From NCBI GenBank assembly GCA_965229115.1, contig CBDDIR010000003.1, positions 2,604,001 through 2,668,000 on the forward strand: a stretch of DNA of 64,000 bases, written 5' to 3'. The number at the start of each line of letters is the position of its first letter. The stretch's first letter is position 1. The notes under the pieces were generated by a model. The model saw only the letters and a list, made by a program, of their open reading frames with translations, was not told the DNA's origin and searched no databases. Of the stretch, positions 43,536 to 51,434 are shown piece after piece. The position numbers and the translations under genes were made by a program. The DNA is from UBA7672 sp965229115. Its GTDB lineage: Bacteria > Pseudomonadota > Alphaproteobacteria > Caulobacterales > Hyphomonadaceae.

Positions 43536-44013
43536 CGATGTCCCTCCCCGGACTGAGTCTTGTCTCGACCCTAGATCGGAGAAGTTTTGGGCGACTGTGA
43601 CAGTCCGTCAATAAATCTATTAAGGCTGACACCGCTCTCGCGTGCGCAGCATGAGCGTAGACTCACAAACAGACTGATCGGCTTGTCGTAACGACCACGA
43701 GAGGTATTCGGCACATCGTTGCTCGAATGCGACAACACAAAAATAAACCAGACGTTGTGTCAGCGTGCGACTGCGAACACGCACTTATCTTTGGGACAAC
43801 TCGCTACGTCAGTTTACGCAAGCACGCGTGGCGGAAAGCACTTTTGCAAATACCGAGCATGCACTCTGTATGTGACGGAACGTAAGCTCGGCAAATTTTT
43901 CCGCGCAGCGAAATTATATGGCCGGAGTCATCATGATGTGATTGCAGACACGATGATCGTCTGAAATCGTGTGCGTGCATTCGGGTCTCCCCGACTACGA
44001 ATGTTCGATATCA
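43536..44013. other. 478-bp AT-rich intergenic region
   Basis: Lies upstream of the large TonB receptor and is clearly poorer in GC than its surroundings. It contains the motif GACTCACAAAC (43661-43671) that also occurs upstream of the gene at 45798-46910. A plus-strand terminator at its right end implies a plus-strand transcript, possibly a small RNA. An 81-codon TTG-started frame at 43719-43964 shows no recognisable protein features. Confidence 0.45.
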
Positions 44014-44037
44014 GGGCCACTGGTTCGCCAGTGGCCC
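44014..44037 (+). terminator. Strong plus-strand intrinsic terminator with UUCG loop
   Basis: GGGCCACTGG (44014-44023) pairs perfectly with CCAGTGGCCC (44028-44037) around TTCG, then CTTTTATTT. The stem, UUCG tetraloop and U-tract are those of a textbook terminator reading to the right. No plus-strand gene is identifiable immediately upstream. Confidence 0.9.
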
Positions 44038-44058
44038 CTTTTATTTCCGGACAGCGTG

Positions 44059-44343
44059 CTAGCGAACGGTCTGCTTCTGCTTGGGAACAGACAGGCGACG
44101 CGTCTTGGCTTCGAACTTGGGCTTTGGCATGAGCCGGAAACGCGACTGGCACCAGGCGAAATCAACGCCGACATCAAGCAACGCATCGGAACGCCCGCAC
44201 GGGCACGCAAACTCCAGCACAGACAAGACGCGGTAAGCCTCGCCAGCAATGAGAGGCACTGGCTCTCCCGTCACATGGTTGGGCGCGACATTGACGCATA
44301 AAACCAGATCGCCGGGGCCGACAGCGTAGCTCATGGCTTCCAT
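44059..44343 (-). CDS. Small conserved-looking hypothetical protein
   Basis: A 94-residue cytoplasmic protein. The N-terminal half is beta-rich (GDLVLCVNVAPNHVTGEPVP, LIAGEAYRVLSVLE); a CPCGRSDA motif at about residues 47-54 could bind a metal; and the C-terminus is basic (KPKFEAKTRRLSVPKQKQ). Its build resembles small single-domain proteins seen in phage-related and accessory regions of alphaproteobacteria, but I cannot name a family. AAAGG just before the ATG at 44343 favours that start; a second ATG lies three codons later. Confidence 0.55.
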   Translation of the reverse strand: MEAMSYAVGPGDLVLCVNVAPNHVTGEPVPLIAGEAYRVLSVLEFACPCGRSDALLDVGVDFAWCQSRFRLMPKPKFEAKTRRLSVPKQKQTVR

Positions 44344-44427
44344 CCTTTACGGTGACGGCAGAATACCTTCGGGGCAACTGCCAGCAAACACCTATGTTCG
44401 TCTCGCGCCCGAAGCGGGATTGACCGC

Positions 44428-44799
44428 TCAAACGCCGGTTCGCAGTTCCTCGCGATAGCGATCGATCTTCTCGGAGATGTAAGTCTCCACCGTTCTGATG
44501 GCCTCGAGCTTTTCGCGGACCACTACAAGCCGCTCTTCGAGGAATGCGATCATCGTTTCTTTCGAGATGGGACCAGCGGCTGCGTATGCCTTGAAGAGCG
44601 GCCCAATCTCCTTGAGCGTGAAGCCGAGCTGTTACGCCTGACGCACCTTGTCGATCTGCTCCAGCACTGTGTGGTCATATTCCCGATAGACGCGGCCTCC
44701 GGCAGCGCGGGGCGTGGAGGTGATGAGCCCCATCTCCTCGTAATGGCGGATGCCGTCCTTCGACATGTTGGCCAGTTTGGCCACCTCGCTGATCAGCAT
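44428..44799 (-). pseudogene. MerR-family regulator interrupted by an in-frame stop
   Basis: The intact 124-codon frame would encode a MerR regulator: helix-turn-helix MLISEVAKLANMSKDGIRHYEEMGLI, wing TPRAAGGRVYREY, then a coiled-coil dimerisation helix (ETMIAFLEERLVVVREKLEAI) ending REELRTGV. A TAA at 44632-44634 interrupts it after residue 55 (DKVRQA-stop-QLGFTLKEIGPL). The frame continues unbroken on both sides, so a single base change such as CAA to TAA, or a sequencing error, explains it. The 55-residue product would have the DNA-binding domain but no dimerisation helix. It diverges from an SDR gene, a common MerR partnership. Confidence 0.85.
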
Positions 44800-44810
44800 G
44801 TCAGCACCTC

Positions 44811-44841
44811 TTGACTGTGGGGTTTCCCCACAGATTACGCG
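44811..44841 (+). promoter_or_regulatory. MerR-type promoter/operator of the SDR gene
   Basis: A perfect dyad CTGTGGGGTTTCCCCACAG (44815-44833; 8-bp arms, 3-bp centre) starts inside the -35 box TTGACT (44811-44816). A weak -10 element follows with long, MerR-like spacing. It lies between the divergent MerR and SDR genes, exactly where a MerR regulator would bind. Confidence 0.75.
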
Positions 44842-44878
44842 AGGTGTGGCTGACCGCAAGCGGAGCCTGGAGACGTTC

Positions 44879-45700
44879 ATGAACCCTGTATCGAAGCCCG
44901 TCGCGCTGGTGACCGGCGCATCCGCCGGCATGGGCAAGGACTTCGCCCTGCGTCTCATATCGGAGGGATATGTTGTCTATGGCGCTGCCCGCAGGACGGA
45001 TCGCATGCGCGAGATCGAAGTCGTAGGCGGGAGAGTGATCGCGCTGAACGTCACGGATGATGCGTCGATCGTTGCCTGCGTTGACCGGATAATCGCTGAG
45101 CAGGGACGGATCGACGTGCTGATCAACAATGCCGGCTATGGCCAGTTCGGCGCGCTGGAAGATGTGCCGATGGATGAAGGCCGGCGGCAGATGGAGACAA
45201 ATCTGATCGGGCCGGCGCGTCTGATCCAGCTTTGCCTGCCGCACATGCGGGCACGGAAGTACGGGCGGATTTTCAACGTCTCGTCGATTGGCGGCAAACT
45301 GGCGACGCCGCTGGGCGGTTGGTATCACGCCTCCAAACATGCGCTGGAAGGTTACTCCGACTCCCTGCGTCTGGAGGTTCGGCCGTTCGGCATCGATGTT
45401 GTTGTCATCGAGCCTGGCGCCATCGAATCCGAATGGAGCGGCATCGCATCGGACGAAGCGGAGCGATATTCCGGCAAAGGGCCCTATGCAGGCCTGGTCG
45501 CTGGGATGCGGAAATTCCGGTCCCGCAACCGGAAGTCTCCTCCGCCTCGCGTCATCAGTGATCTGATCGTGAAAGCGCTGCGCGCAAAACGACCGGCCAC
45601 GCGTTATCACGGCGGAGGGCTGGCGGGGACGTTGTTGTTCCTCCGACGGGTTCTGTCAGACCGGGCGTTCGATCGCCTGATCATGTCGCCGTTTCGGTAA
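44879..45700 (+). CDS. Short-chain dehydrogenase/reductase (SDR)
   Basis: A 273-residue classical SDR oxidoreductase. The cofactor motif is TGASAGMG at residues 13-20, with an Arg after strand 2 (AARRTDRM) that favours NADP(H). NNAGYG stabilises the fold, and the catalytic Tyr149 and Lys153 lie in YHASK, with the Ser in NVSSIGG. Relatives reduce aldehydes, ketones or quinones. The ATG at 44879 lies 7 bp after GGAG. It is divergently paired with the damaged MerR gene and has a matching palindromic promoter, so it was presumably induced by the MerR ligand. Confidence 0.9.
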   Translation: MNPVSKPVALVTGASAGMGKDFALRLISEGYVVYGAARRTDRMREIEVVGGRVIALNVTDDASIVACVDRIIAEQGRIDVLINNAGYGQFGALEDVPMDEGRRQMETNLIGPARLIQLCLPHMRARKYGRIFNVSSIGGKLATPLGGWYHASKHALEGYSDSLRLEVRPFGIDVVVIEPGAIESEWSGIASDEAERYSGKGPYAGLVAGMRKFRSRNRKSPPPRVISDLIVKALRAKRPATRYHGGGLAGTLLFLRRVLSDRAFDRLIMSPFR

Positions 45701-45731
45701 TTGAAGCGGAAGCTAGCTTGCTTCAAATGCG

Positions 45732-45771
45732 CGAGGCGGCGGATGCGTGGACAATCGCACCCGCCGCCTCG
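45732..45771. terminator. Terminator hairpin between SDR and the secreted unknown
   Basis: An 11-bp stem (45732-45742 with 45761-45771) with a further 4-bp inner stem (45744-45747 with 45756-45759) lies between convergent genes. It is followed by GGCTTTG on the plus strand. Confidence 0.6.
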
Positions 45772-45797
45772 GCTTTGTGACGACGCAGCGAAGGCGA

Positions 45798-46910
45798 TCA
45801 GCCTTCGTCGCGATCGCCCTTCTCCTGGATCGACTTGCCAGAGCGATCCGCAGCGCGACCGCCTTCGAGAATGCCGTGCAGGCCGTAATTGCCTTCATGG
45901 CAGGCATATTCATAGACGTTGTCGTTGACCCGGTTGAGGCCGACCTCGCCCTTCCACACCTGGCTGTAGAGCTTGGGATCGTGGATCTCGAACTCGTAGA
46001 GAACCTGCGTGTCCGAATAGCGCGTGAACTTCTCGATCACCTTGCCGTTGGGCGTCAGCTGAACCTGCCCGCCACCCATCGGGTTGATGTTCACTGTCTC
46101 CACCACAAGGGTGTCGCCCTCCCACCAGCCGATGGAGTCGCCGAGATAGGGGTTCAGCGCCACGGGGCGATGCTTGGCGTTCAGGGGGATGATGCGGGCG
46201 TCATGGTTCATCTCCACGACGATGACGACATGGTCCTTCGCCTGGATGATCTGATAGTTGTTGTTGTAGAGCACGTTCATCATCGGCGGGCCGCCCGTGC
46301 CGCCGAAGCCGACGATGCAGCGCTCGCCCGCAGCACGCTCTTCGGGATTGTCATAGCCAGTGCCCCGCGCGAGATAGCCGCCGCGGCCGGCCGCAGCCAC
46401 CTTGCGACCCTCTTCCGTGAACGGCACTTGCCCGCTCGGCGGATCGACGATCCAGGACGTGCGCCATGTGCCTTTCACGTTGGCGAGGTTCGAACCCGGG
46501 TCGATCCAGAACGAGTTGTAGCCACGCCCCGAAGCCAGATCCTTCCCGTCGAGCAGACCATCGCCCGTCTTCTGGTTGTCGTCAGTCGCCTGGCGGATGT
46601 TCGACGGATCGTTCTTGCGCGCCTCCTCTGCATCGGCATCGCTCAGGATCAGCGTCTTGAACTTGGCTGGCCGGGTCATCCGCGTGTTGGAGGCGTTCGA
46701 CCACACGCCCGAAATGTCCGGCTGACCGATCTCCAGCCGCGGCGCCACGTAACCTGCCGCAACCTTGTCGGTCTCCTTCGCCGGCTTCAGGTTGTGGACC
46801 TCGACGCGGGCGCCCGTCTGGGCTGCGGCCTGCGCAGATGCCTCGCCGGTGAAGCCGCAGGCAAGCACCATTGCGCTGACCGCGAGACATAGGCGTTGAC
46901 GTTGGGTCAT
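45798..46910 (-). CDS. Secreted protein of unknown function (ISGVWS family)
   Basis: A 370-residue exported protein; the signal peptide is residues 1-26 (ending GEASA). Recognisable landmarks are DISGVWSN near residue 65, GDSIGWWEGDTLVVET near 262 and YEYACHEGNYGLHGIL near the end. I know this set of motifs from unannotated secreted proteins that are common in Acidobacteria and in Sphingomonadales/Hyphomonadaceae. No enzymatic function is established. A dyad TTGTGACTCACAA lies upstream. It is next to the third large TonB receptor on the same strand, which may be coincidental. Confidence 0.7.
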   Translation of the reverse strand: MTQRQRLCLAVSAMVLACGFTGEASAQAAAQTGARVEVHNLKPAKETDKVAAGYVAPRLEIGQPDISGVWSNASNTRMTRPAKFKTLILSDADAEEARKNDPSNIRQATDDNQKTGDGLLDGKDLASGRGYNSFWIDPGSNLANVKGTWRTSWIVDPPSGQVPFTEEGRKVAAAGRGGYLARGTGYDNPEERAAGERCIVGFGGTGGPPMMNVLYNNNYQIIQAKDHVVIVVEMNHDARIIPLNAKHRPVALNPYLGDSIGWWEGDTLVVETVNINPMGGGQVQLTPNGKVIEKFTRYSDTQVLYEFEIHDPKLYSQVWKGEVGLNRVNDNVYEYACHEGNYGLHGILEGGRAADRSGKSIQEKGDRDEG

Positions 46911-46938
46911 GTTTCCTCCGAGGGCCGATTATTTATCG

Positions 46939-46951
46939 TTGTGACTCACAA
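46939..46951. promoter_or_regulatory. Dyad TTGTGA-C-TCACAA upstream of the secreted unknown
   Basis: Perfect 6-bp dyad about 29 bp before the start codon of the 45798-46910 gene, with a second CTCACAA half-site at 46972-46978. The related motif GACTCACAAAC occurs at 43661-43671 upstream of a TonB receptor. Confidence 0.35.
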
Positions 46952-47022
46952 ACTACGCGCCGCACCGATCACTCACAACTGCAACTCCGATCAACAACGA
47001 GCGTGCAGCCGAAGCGAACAAG

Positions 47023-47046
47023 CCCCGGACCTTGTGAGGTCCGGGG
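47023..47046 (-). terminator. Terminator of the third large TonB receptor
   Basis: Perfect 10-bp stem (47023-47032 with 47037-47046), 4-nt loop; on the minus strand TTGTTCGCTT follows. It lies 89 bp beyond the receptor stop codon. Confidence 0.7.
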
Positions 47047-47134
47047 AGTTCAGGAGGATGCTGGCAAGGGTCCAGCATGCGTGGGCACTGCACGTCTTCA
47101 AGAAGTCATGTCCCGTCCAACCCTGTGAGCTGGC

Positions 47135-50100
47135 TTAGAACACCTTCTTGATCCCGATCTCGATCGTACGGCCAAGGCCGCTGCCCTGCCGCGGGTCATA
47201 ACCCGGCTCCATCTGATGCTTCGGCGGGTCACGGTCCGTGATGTTGTCGATCGAGGCGCTCAGGCGCAGCGTGTCGCTGAGATCCCAGAGCCAGACGAAG
47301 TCGAAGTAGATCGGGTCTTCGCCATTCTCGCCGTACTGGATGCCGACGCGGTCATCATACACGGCCGAAGCCCAGTCAGCGCCGAAGCGGAAAGTATGCG
47401 CGTCGAATGAGTAGGTCGCGAACGCATTCACCTTCCATTCCGGAGCTGCAAGCGCAGCGCCTGACTGGTTGAGGTTGCCCAGCCGGTTGCGCGAGGCGAA
47501 GATCTGGAAGCCGTCGATCGTGACCGCCGTATCTTCGATCGCCTTCAGCTGGGTCGCTGTCGCGCCGATCATGAAGTCGCCCATTCCGATCGGCATCGAA
47601 TAGTCGATCTGGTAATCGAAGCCGTTCGTGATGATGCCCGGGCCGTTGCCGTATTCAGTCGTGACCCGGCCAAGATCGGTCGGCAGGGTCGTTGCCGAAC
47701 ACACGCCGCCCGGCGATGTCGTCGTGGCTTGATAGGCCACGCGGCTTGCCAGCGGATGGTTGCATGGCGTGTAGCTGTCGGTCGTGCTCCACACAGCGTC
47801 GAAGATCTGGTTGTAGGTCGCCAGCTGACGGAATTCGTTTTCCGTTTCGATGCTGAAGTAGTCGACGATAAAGCGGAAGCTGTGATCGGCGGCGAAGCCC
47901 TCGGACTGCCAGATCACGCCAGCATTCCAGGCCGTGGCCGTTGCCGGCACAACATCGTTTCGCGTGATCTGCGTAGCCGGCAGCCAGAGACCGCCTGCAC
48001 GCGTGTAGTTCGCAACCCCGTTGTTGATTTCGCCCGGTCGCAACGTGATTGGCGGCGCCTGATAGTTGGTGCCGTACGATCCGCGCAGCGAAATTGGGGC
48101 CCACACGTCCCATTTGCCAGAGACTTTATAGACTGTGGAGCCCAACCCGCCCGAGAACTCCTCACGGCGCACCGCTGCAGAGATGTTGAAGTTGTCGAAG
48201 ATCGGCAGCTGAACCTCGCCGAAGGCCGCGCGCTGTTGCTGGTCGCGGTAATCTGGAACGTTGGTCGACGTATAAACCAGCGGTCCCGGCCGATCGATGT
48301 TGCAGCCGGTGTATTGCGGCGTGCCCGGAACTGCCGGTTGTTGACCCGGCCATGAGCACGGCACGGAGTCGTTGTTGTACTGGCTCGGAACCGTTTCGCG
48401 GGATTCGAGCTGTCGGCCTTGGAAGCCAAGCGCCCAGGCAACCGTTCCACCCGGCAGCTCAAGCGGCGTCAGACCATTGAACACAACATCAAGCGTCAGC
48501 GCCGTGTTGACCGTTTCCTGTTCCTTGTCGTCATAGAGCCAACGCTGGAGCTCGACCGGATTTTCCCACGACGTCACGCCGGCGGGGACCGCCAGGTTTC
48601 GCACCGACCCGCTCTGCGGGTTGGATAGCCCAAGCGCCGGATTGCTGCGGAAGCCCGTGACGAACGGGTTAAACCACAAGCATCCATTTTTCCCCGCCGC
48701 CGCAGGATTCTGCGTGCCGAACAGGTTCGGATTCAAATCGAGCGCGCTGCAGTTCGGCCCGCCAAAGCCATTCAGCGCCTGCTGGAGTCTGAAGCCGATG
48801 ATGTCGGGATAGGTTGTCCGCGTGATCGACTGATCATAGTTCAGCGTCACGTCATAGTTCACATCCCCCAGCGGCCCTGCCCAATCTCCCAGGCGTCCAT
48901 TCAGTCCGCTGGAAACCCGGAAGCCCTGCGAGTCGTATTCCTGGAAGATCGTGTTCTCGCCATAGGCTTGCGATCCGCCGAATGCGAACACGCGGTAGAA
49001 CGCGCCGGTCGGCGCGCTGCCAAACGCAAAGCCAGATAGCCCAGCCGGCGCCGTGTAACCCGCATCGCTCATGAACTGCGCGACATACGGGTTGGACGTC
49101 GGAATGAAGATCTGCTGTTCAGCGGAGTTTGCGGCCGGCCCGCTCTGCAACGCGACCGACGGCGAGATGTGCTGCACCGTTCGCACCTGACCGTAGGCCA
49201 CATCGACATGGAATTTCATGTCGTCGTTGATTGTCGTGTTGAGCTGCGCGTATGCGCGATAGATGTCCGTCGGTTCGACGATGTTGTAAAAATTGTAGTA
49301 ATTGAACTGGCACGCGGTCGTGTAGGCGCCACCAATCGCTGTGCAGTTTTGGGCTGGCGTGCCGACGGAGTTGGCATTGTCGCGCACAGCGGCGCCGAGA
49401 GACGGACCCCATTCATCGGCCAGCGTGAATTGGCCGCCCGCACCTGTTGGCGTCAGCGGACCCGCGGGCAATGCGCCGCGTGGCGAGTAGAAACCCAGAT
49501 TGGTGATGCTCGACCACGGACCGATATTCACCGAGCGCGGCGTTGTCGCCCAGTCGCGCTCGAGCGCGGGGAGCGCAGAGCGGTGCTCGTATTCCACCGA
49601 CATCAGGAAGTTCGTCTCGCCTTCGCCGATGCCGCCCAGAAGGCTGGCGCCATAGTCGCCGTCCGAACCGTCGATGTATTTATAGTTGGTTTTGGCTTCG
49701 AGCCCGACGAACTTCTTGCGCGTGATGAAGTTCACGACGCCGCCGATGGCGTCTGCGCCGTAGGTCACGGCCGCGCCGTCTTTCAGCAGTTCGGTTCGCT
49801 CCAGCGCAGCGCCCGGAATGAAGTTGGCGTTCGATCCTACGCGGTGACCGTTCAGCAAGGTCAGCGTCTTGTCCGAACCGATCCCGCGCAGGTTGAAGGT
49901 CACGGCGCCCGGGTTGCCGCCGAAGAAGTTGGCCTCGCCACTGGTGGGACCCGAAATGGTTAGGTTCTTCGCGAACTCGAGTGCAGTGGGCGATCCCTGC
50001 TTCTCAAGGTCTTCGGCCGAAAACACTTCCACTGGCAGCGCGGCGTCTTCAGGACTGCCCGCGATGAGCGAGCCGGTGACAACAACGCGATCCTCCAGGC

Positions 50101-50251
50101 CCGGAGCGGTCGATGGCTGCGCTGTCGTAATTGTCTCTGGAGCGGACTGAACAGCTGGTGGTGTGGTCTGCTGTTGAGCCCAGGCGCTCATGGGCTGAAG
50201 AATAACAGCGAGCAATGCGACGCATGATGCGCCGCGCAACAACCGTTTCAT
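47135..50251 (-). CDS. Large TonB-dependent receptor (1,038 aa)
   Basis: Third member of the large-receptor subfamily in this window. Signal peptide ends MSAWAQ. The plug region has DRVVVTGSLIAGSPEDAALP, LRGIGSDKTLTLLNGHR, LKDGAAVTYGADAIGG and VVNFITRKKF, and the barrel ends LGRTIEIGIKKVF. The Gly-Ser-Pro-Glu-Asp-Ala-Ala segment after the TonB box is shared with the 26267 copy, which shows close paralogy. The start has GGGAGGAC upstream. A LysR gene lies upstream on the same strand (142-bp gap) and could regulate it. An unusual hairpin lies in its leader at 50266-50283. Confidence 0.9.
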   Translation of the reverse strand: MKRLLRGASCVALLAVILQPMSAWAQQQTTPPAVQSAPETITTAQPSTAPGLEDRVVVTGSLIAGSPEDAALPVEVFSAEDLEKQGSPTALEFAKNLTISGPTSGEANFFGGNPGAVTFNLRGIGSDKTLTLLNGHRVGSNANFIPGAALERTELLKDGAAVTYGADAIGGVVNFITRKKFVGLEAKTNYKYIDGSDGDYGASLLGGIGEGETNFLMSVEYEHRSALPALERDWATTPRSVNIGPWSSITNLGFYSPRGALPAGPLTPTGAGGQFTLADEWGPSLGAAVRDNANSVGTPAQNCTAIGGAYTTACQFNYYNFYNIVEPTDIYRAYAQLNTTINDDMKFHVDVAYGQVRTVQHISPSVALQSGPAANSAEQQIFIPTSNPYVAQFMSDAGYTAPAGLSGFAFGSAPTGAFYRVFAFGGSQAYGENTIFQEYDSQGFRVSSGLNGRLGDWAGPLGDVNYDVTLNYDQSITRTTYPDIIGFRLQQALNGFGGPNCSALDLNPNLFGTQNPAAAGKNGCLWFNPFVTGFRSNPALGLSNPQSGSVRNLAVPAGVTSWENPVELQRWLYDDKEQETVNTALTLDVVFNGLTPLELPGGTVAWALGFQGRQLESRETVPSQYNNDSVPCSWPGQQPAVPGTPQYTGCNIDRPGPLVYTSTNVPDYRDQQQRAAFGEVQLPIFDNFNISAAVRREEFSGGLGSTVYKVSGKWDVWAPISLRGSYGTNYQAPPITLRPGEINNGVANYTRAGGLWLPATQITRNDVVPATATAWNAGVIWQSEGFAADHSFRFIVDYFSIETENEFRQLATYNQIFDAVWSTTDSYTPCNHPLASRVAYQATTTSPGGVCSATTLPTDLGRVTTEYGNGPGIITNGFDYQIDYSMPIGMGDFMIGATATQLKAIEDTAVTIDGFQIFASRNRLGNLNQSGAALAAPEWKVNAFATYSFDAHTFRFGADWASAVYDDRVGIQYGENGEDPIYFDFVWLWDLSDTLRLSASIDNITDRDPPKHQMEPGYDPRQGSGLGRTIEIGIKKVF

Positions 50252-50265
50252 GCAGTCCTCCCATT

Positions 50266-50283
50266 GGGACCTTTTTCGGTCCC
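50266..50283 (+). terminator. Plus-strand terminator-like hairpin in the receptor leader
   Basis: GGGACC (50266-50271), 6-nt loop, GGTCCC (50278-50283), then TATTTTTTTT on the plus strand. It lies 15-32 bp upstream of the minus-strand receptor start. It could stop antisense transcription, or fold in the receptor mRNA next to its ribosome-binding site. Confidence 0.6.
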
Positions 50284-50393
50284 TATTTTTTTTGGATGCC
50301 CTCCTCGTCAGAGGGAGCGCCCATCAGGGAAGGATGAGAAGCATGGGCAGACAGTCCAATATTATCTGACAGCTTGGCGATACCGATTAGGTA

Positions 50394-51296
50394 TCACGAC
50401 ACCTGCTGTAGCTCTCGGCCGGCAACTTCGCGCGAGATGTTGCAGAAATTGGTGATGAGGCGAGATGACTCTTCAGGGCGAAGCGCTAGCGACAGTCCGA
50501 GCGTGATCGAGCGACCGCGACACGTAAGCGGAACAACCGCGCACTGCTCTTCAAGCTCTGCAATACCTGGCACCAACGCGACGCCCAGCCCCGTGCGCAC
50601 AAGCGACAGCACGGTGTGCACTTGCGCAGCCGTGTGAGTGACTTTCGGATTATAGCCAGCAGCCTGGCAGGACATCAGAACAATGGACCGCATGCCGGGT
50701 GCAGAACGATCGTATTGAATGAATGACTCTTCCGCGAGATCTTCCAGCCTCACTGAGATCGCATTGCTGAGCCGATGATTGTGAGGCATCGCGACCATGA
50801 GTTCGCTCGTCTCGATTGGCGCAAGACGTAGCGATGCAGTCTCCGGCAGAGGCGTCCTGACAATGCCTACGTCAAGTGCGCCCGCTTCGACACGCTCGAT
50901 ACATTCCATGCCGCGAGCCTCTTCGAGGATCAGGTGCACGCCCGGATAGGCATCACGAAATCTTGCGACGATGCGCGGGACCAGATTGTAGCTGGCCGAG
51001 CTAACGAACCCCACGCGCAGCTGTCCATGCTTTCCGGTAACGACGGCGCCGACGGCCGCGCGCATTTCATCCGAGCGGGCTATGGTTTCCCTAGCGAAAG
51101 GCAGGGCGGCTTCGCCGGCGGGCGTGAGGCTGACGCCATGCGTGTGACGTTCGAACAGCTTGGTGTTGAGCTCTGCTTCCAGCTTGGCGATGGATACGGA
51201 AAGCGGCGGTTGAGCGATATTCAGTTGTTCGGCCGCACGCCGGAAACTCAGACGCTCGGCCAACACCACAAACTGCCGAAGCTGTCGAAGCTCCAT
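50394..51296 (-). CDS. LysR family transcriptional regulator
   Basis: A 300-residue LysR-type regulator. The N-terminal helix-turn-helix spans residues 1-60 (MELRQLRQFVVLAERLSFRR..., with FRRAAEQLNIAQPPLSVSI as landmark). The C-terminal effector-binding domain (from about residue 88) is complete. The subfamily resembles regulators of aromatic-acid catabolism such as BenM/CatM-type. The ATG at 51296 was preferred to a GTG two codons upstream. It lies upstream of the large receptor gene on the same strand, and the 142-bp gap between them might carry its binding site. Confidence 0.88.
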   Translation of the reverse strand: MELRQLRQFVVLAERLSFRRAAEQLNIAQPPLSVSIAKLEAELNTKLFERHTHGVSLTPAGEAALPFARETIARSDEMRAAVGAVVTGKHGQLRVGFVSSASYNLVPRIVARFRDAYPGVHLILEEARGMECIERVEAGALDVGIVRTPLPETASLRLAPIETSELMVAMPHNHRLSNAISVRLEDLAEESFIQYDRSAPGMRSIVLMSCQAAGYNPKVTHTAAQVHTVLSLVRTGLGVALVPGIAELEEQCAVVPLTCRGRSITLGLSLALRPEESSRLITNFCNISREVAGRELQQVS

Positions 51297-51434
51297 ACGC
51301 ACTCCCCCAAAAGAGTCGCTGTCCCGCTTCTATGCGAGCGATTGAGGATGCTGCGCGCCCCGCCAAAGGGAAATTCACATCGGCGCGACCAAAGCGGAGC
51401 GCTCCTGTGCAACAGCGCAACGAATGCGACAGGG

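Noticed and set aside
43719..43964. 81-codon TTG-started frame before the orphan terminator
   Set aside because: No convincing ribosome-binding site, no recognisable domain, and composition unlike neighbouring genes; a small RNA is at least as likely.
43900..44037. tRNA or tmRNA gene ending at the TTCG hairpin
   Set aside because: No cloverleaf, no proper T-arm and no acceptor stem could be drawn; the hairpin is an intrinsic terminator.
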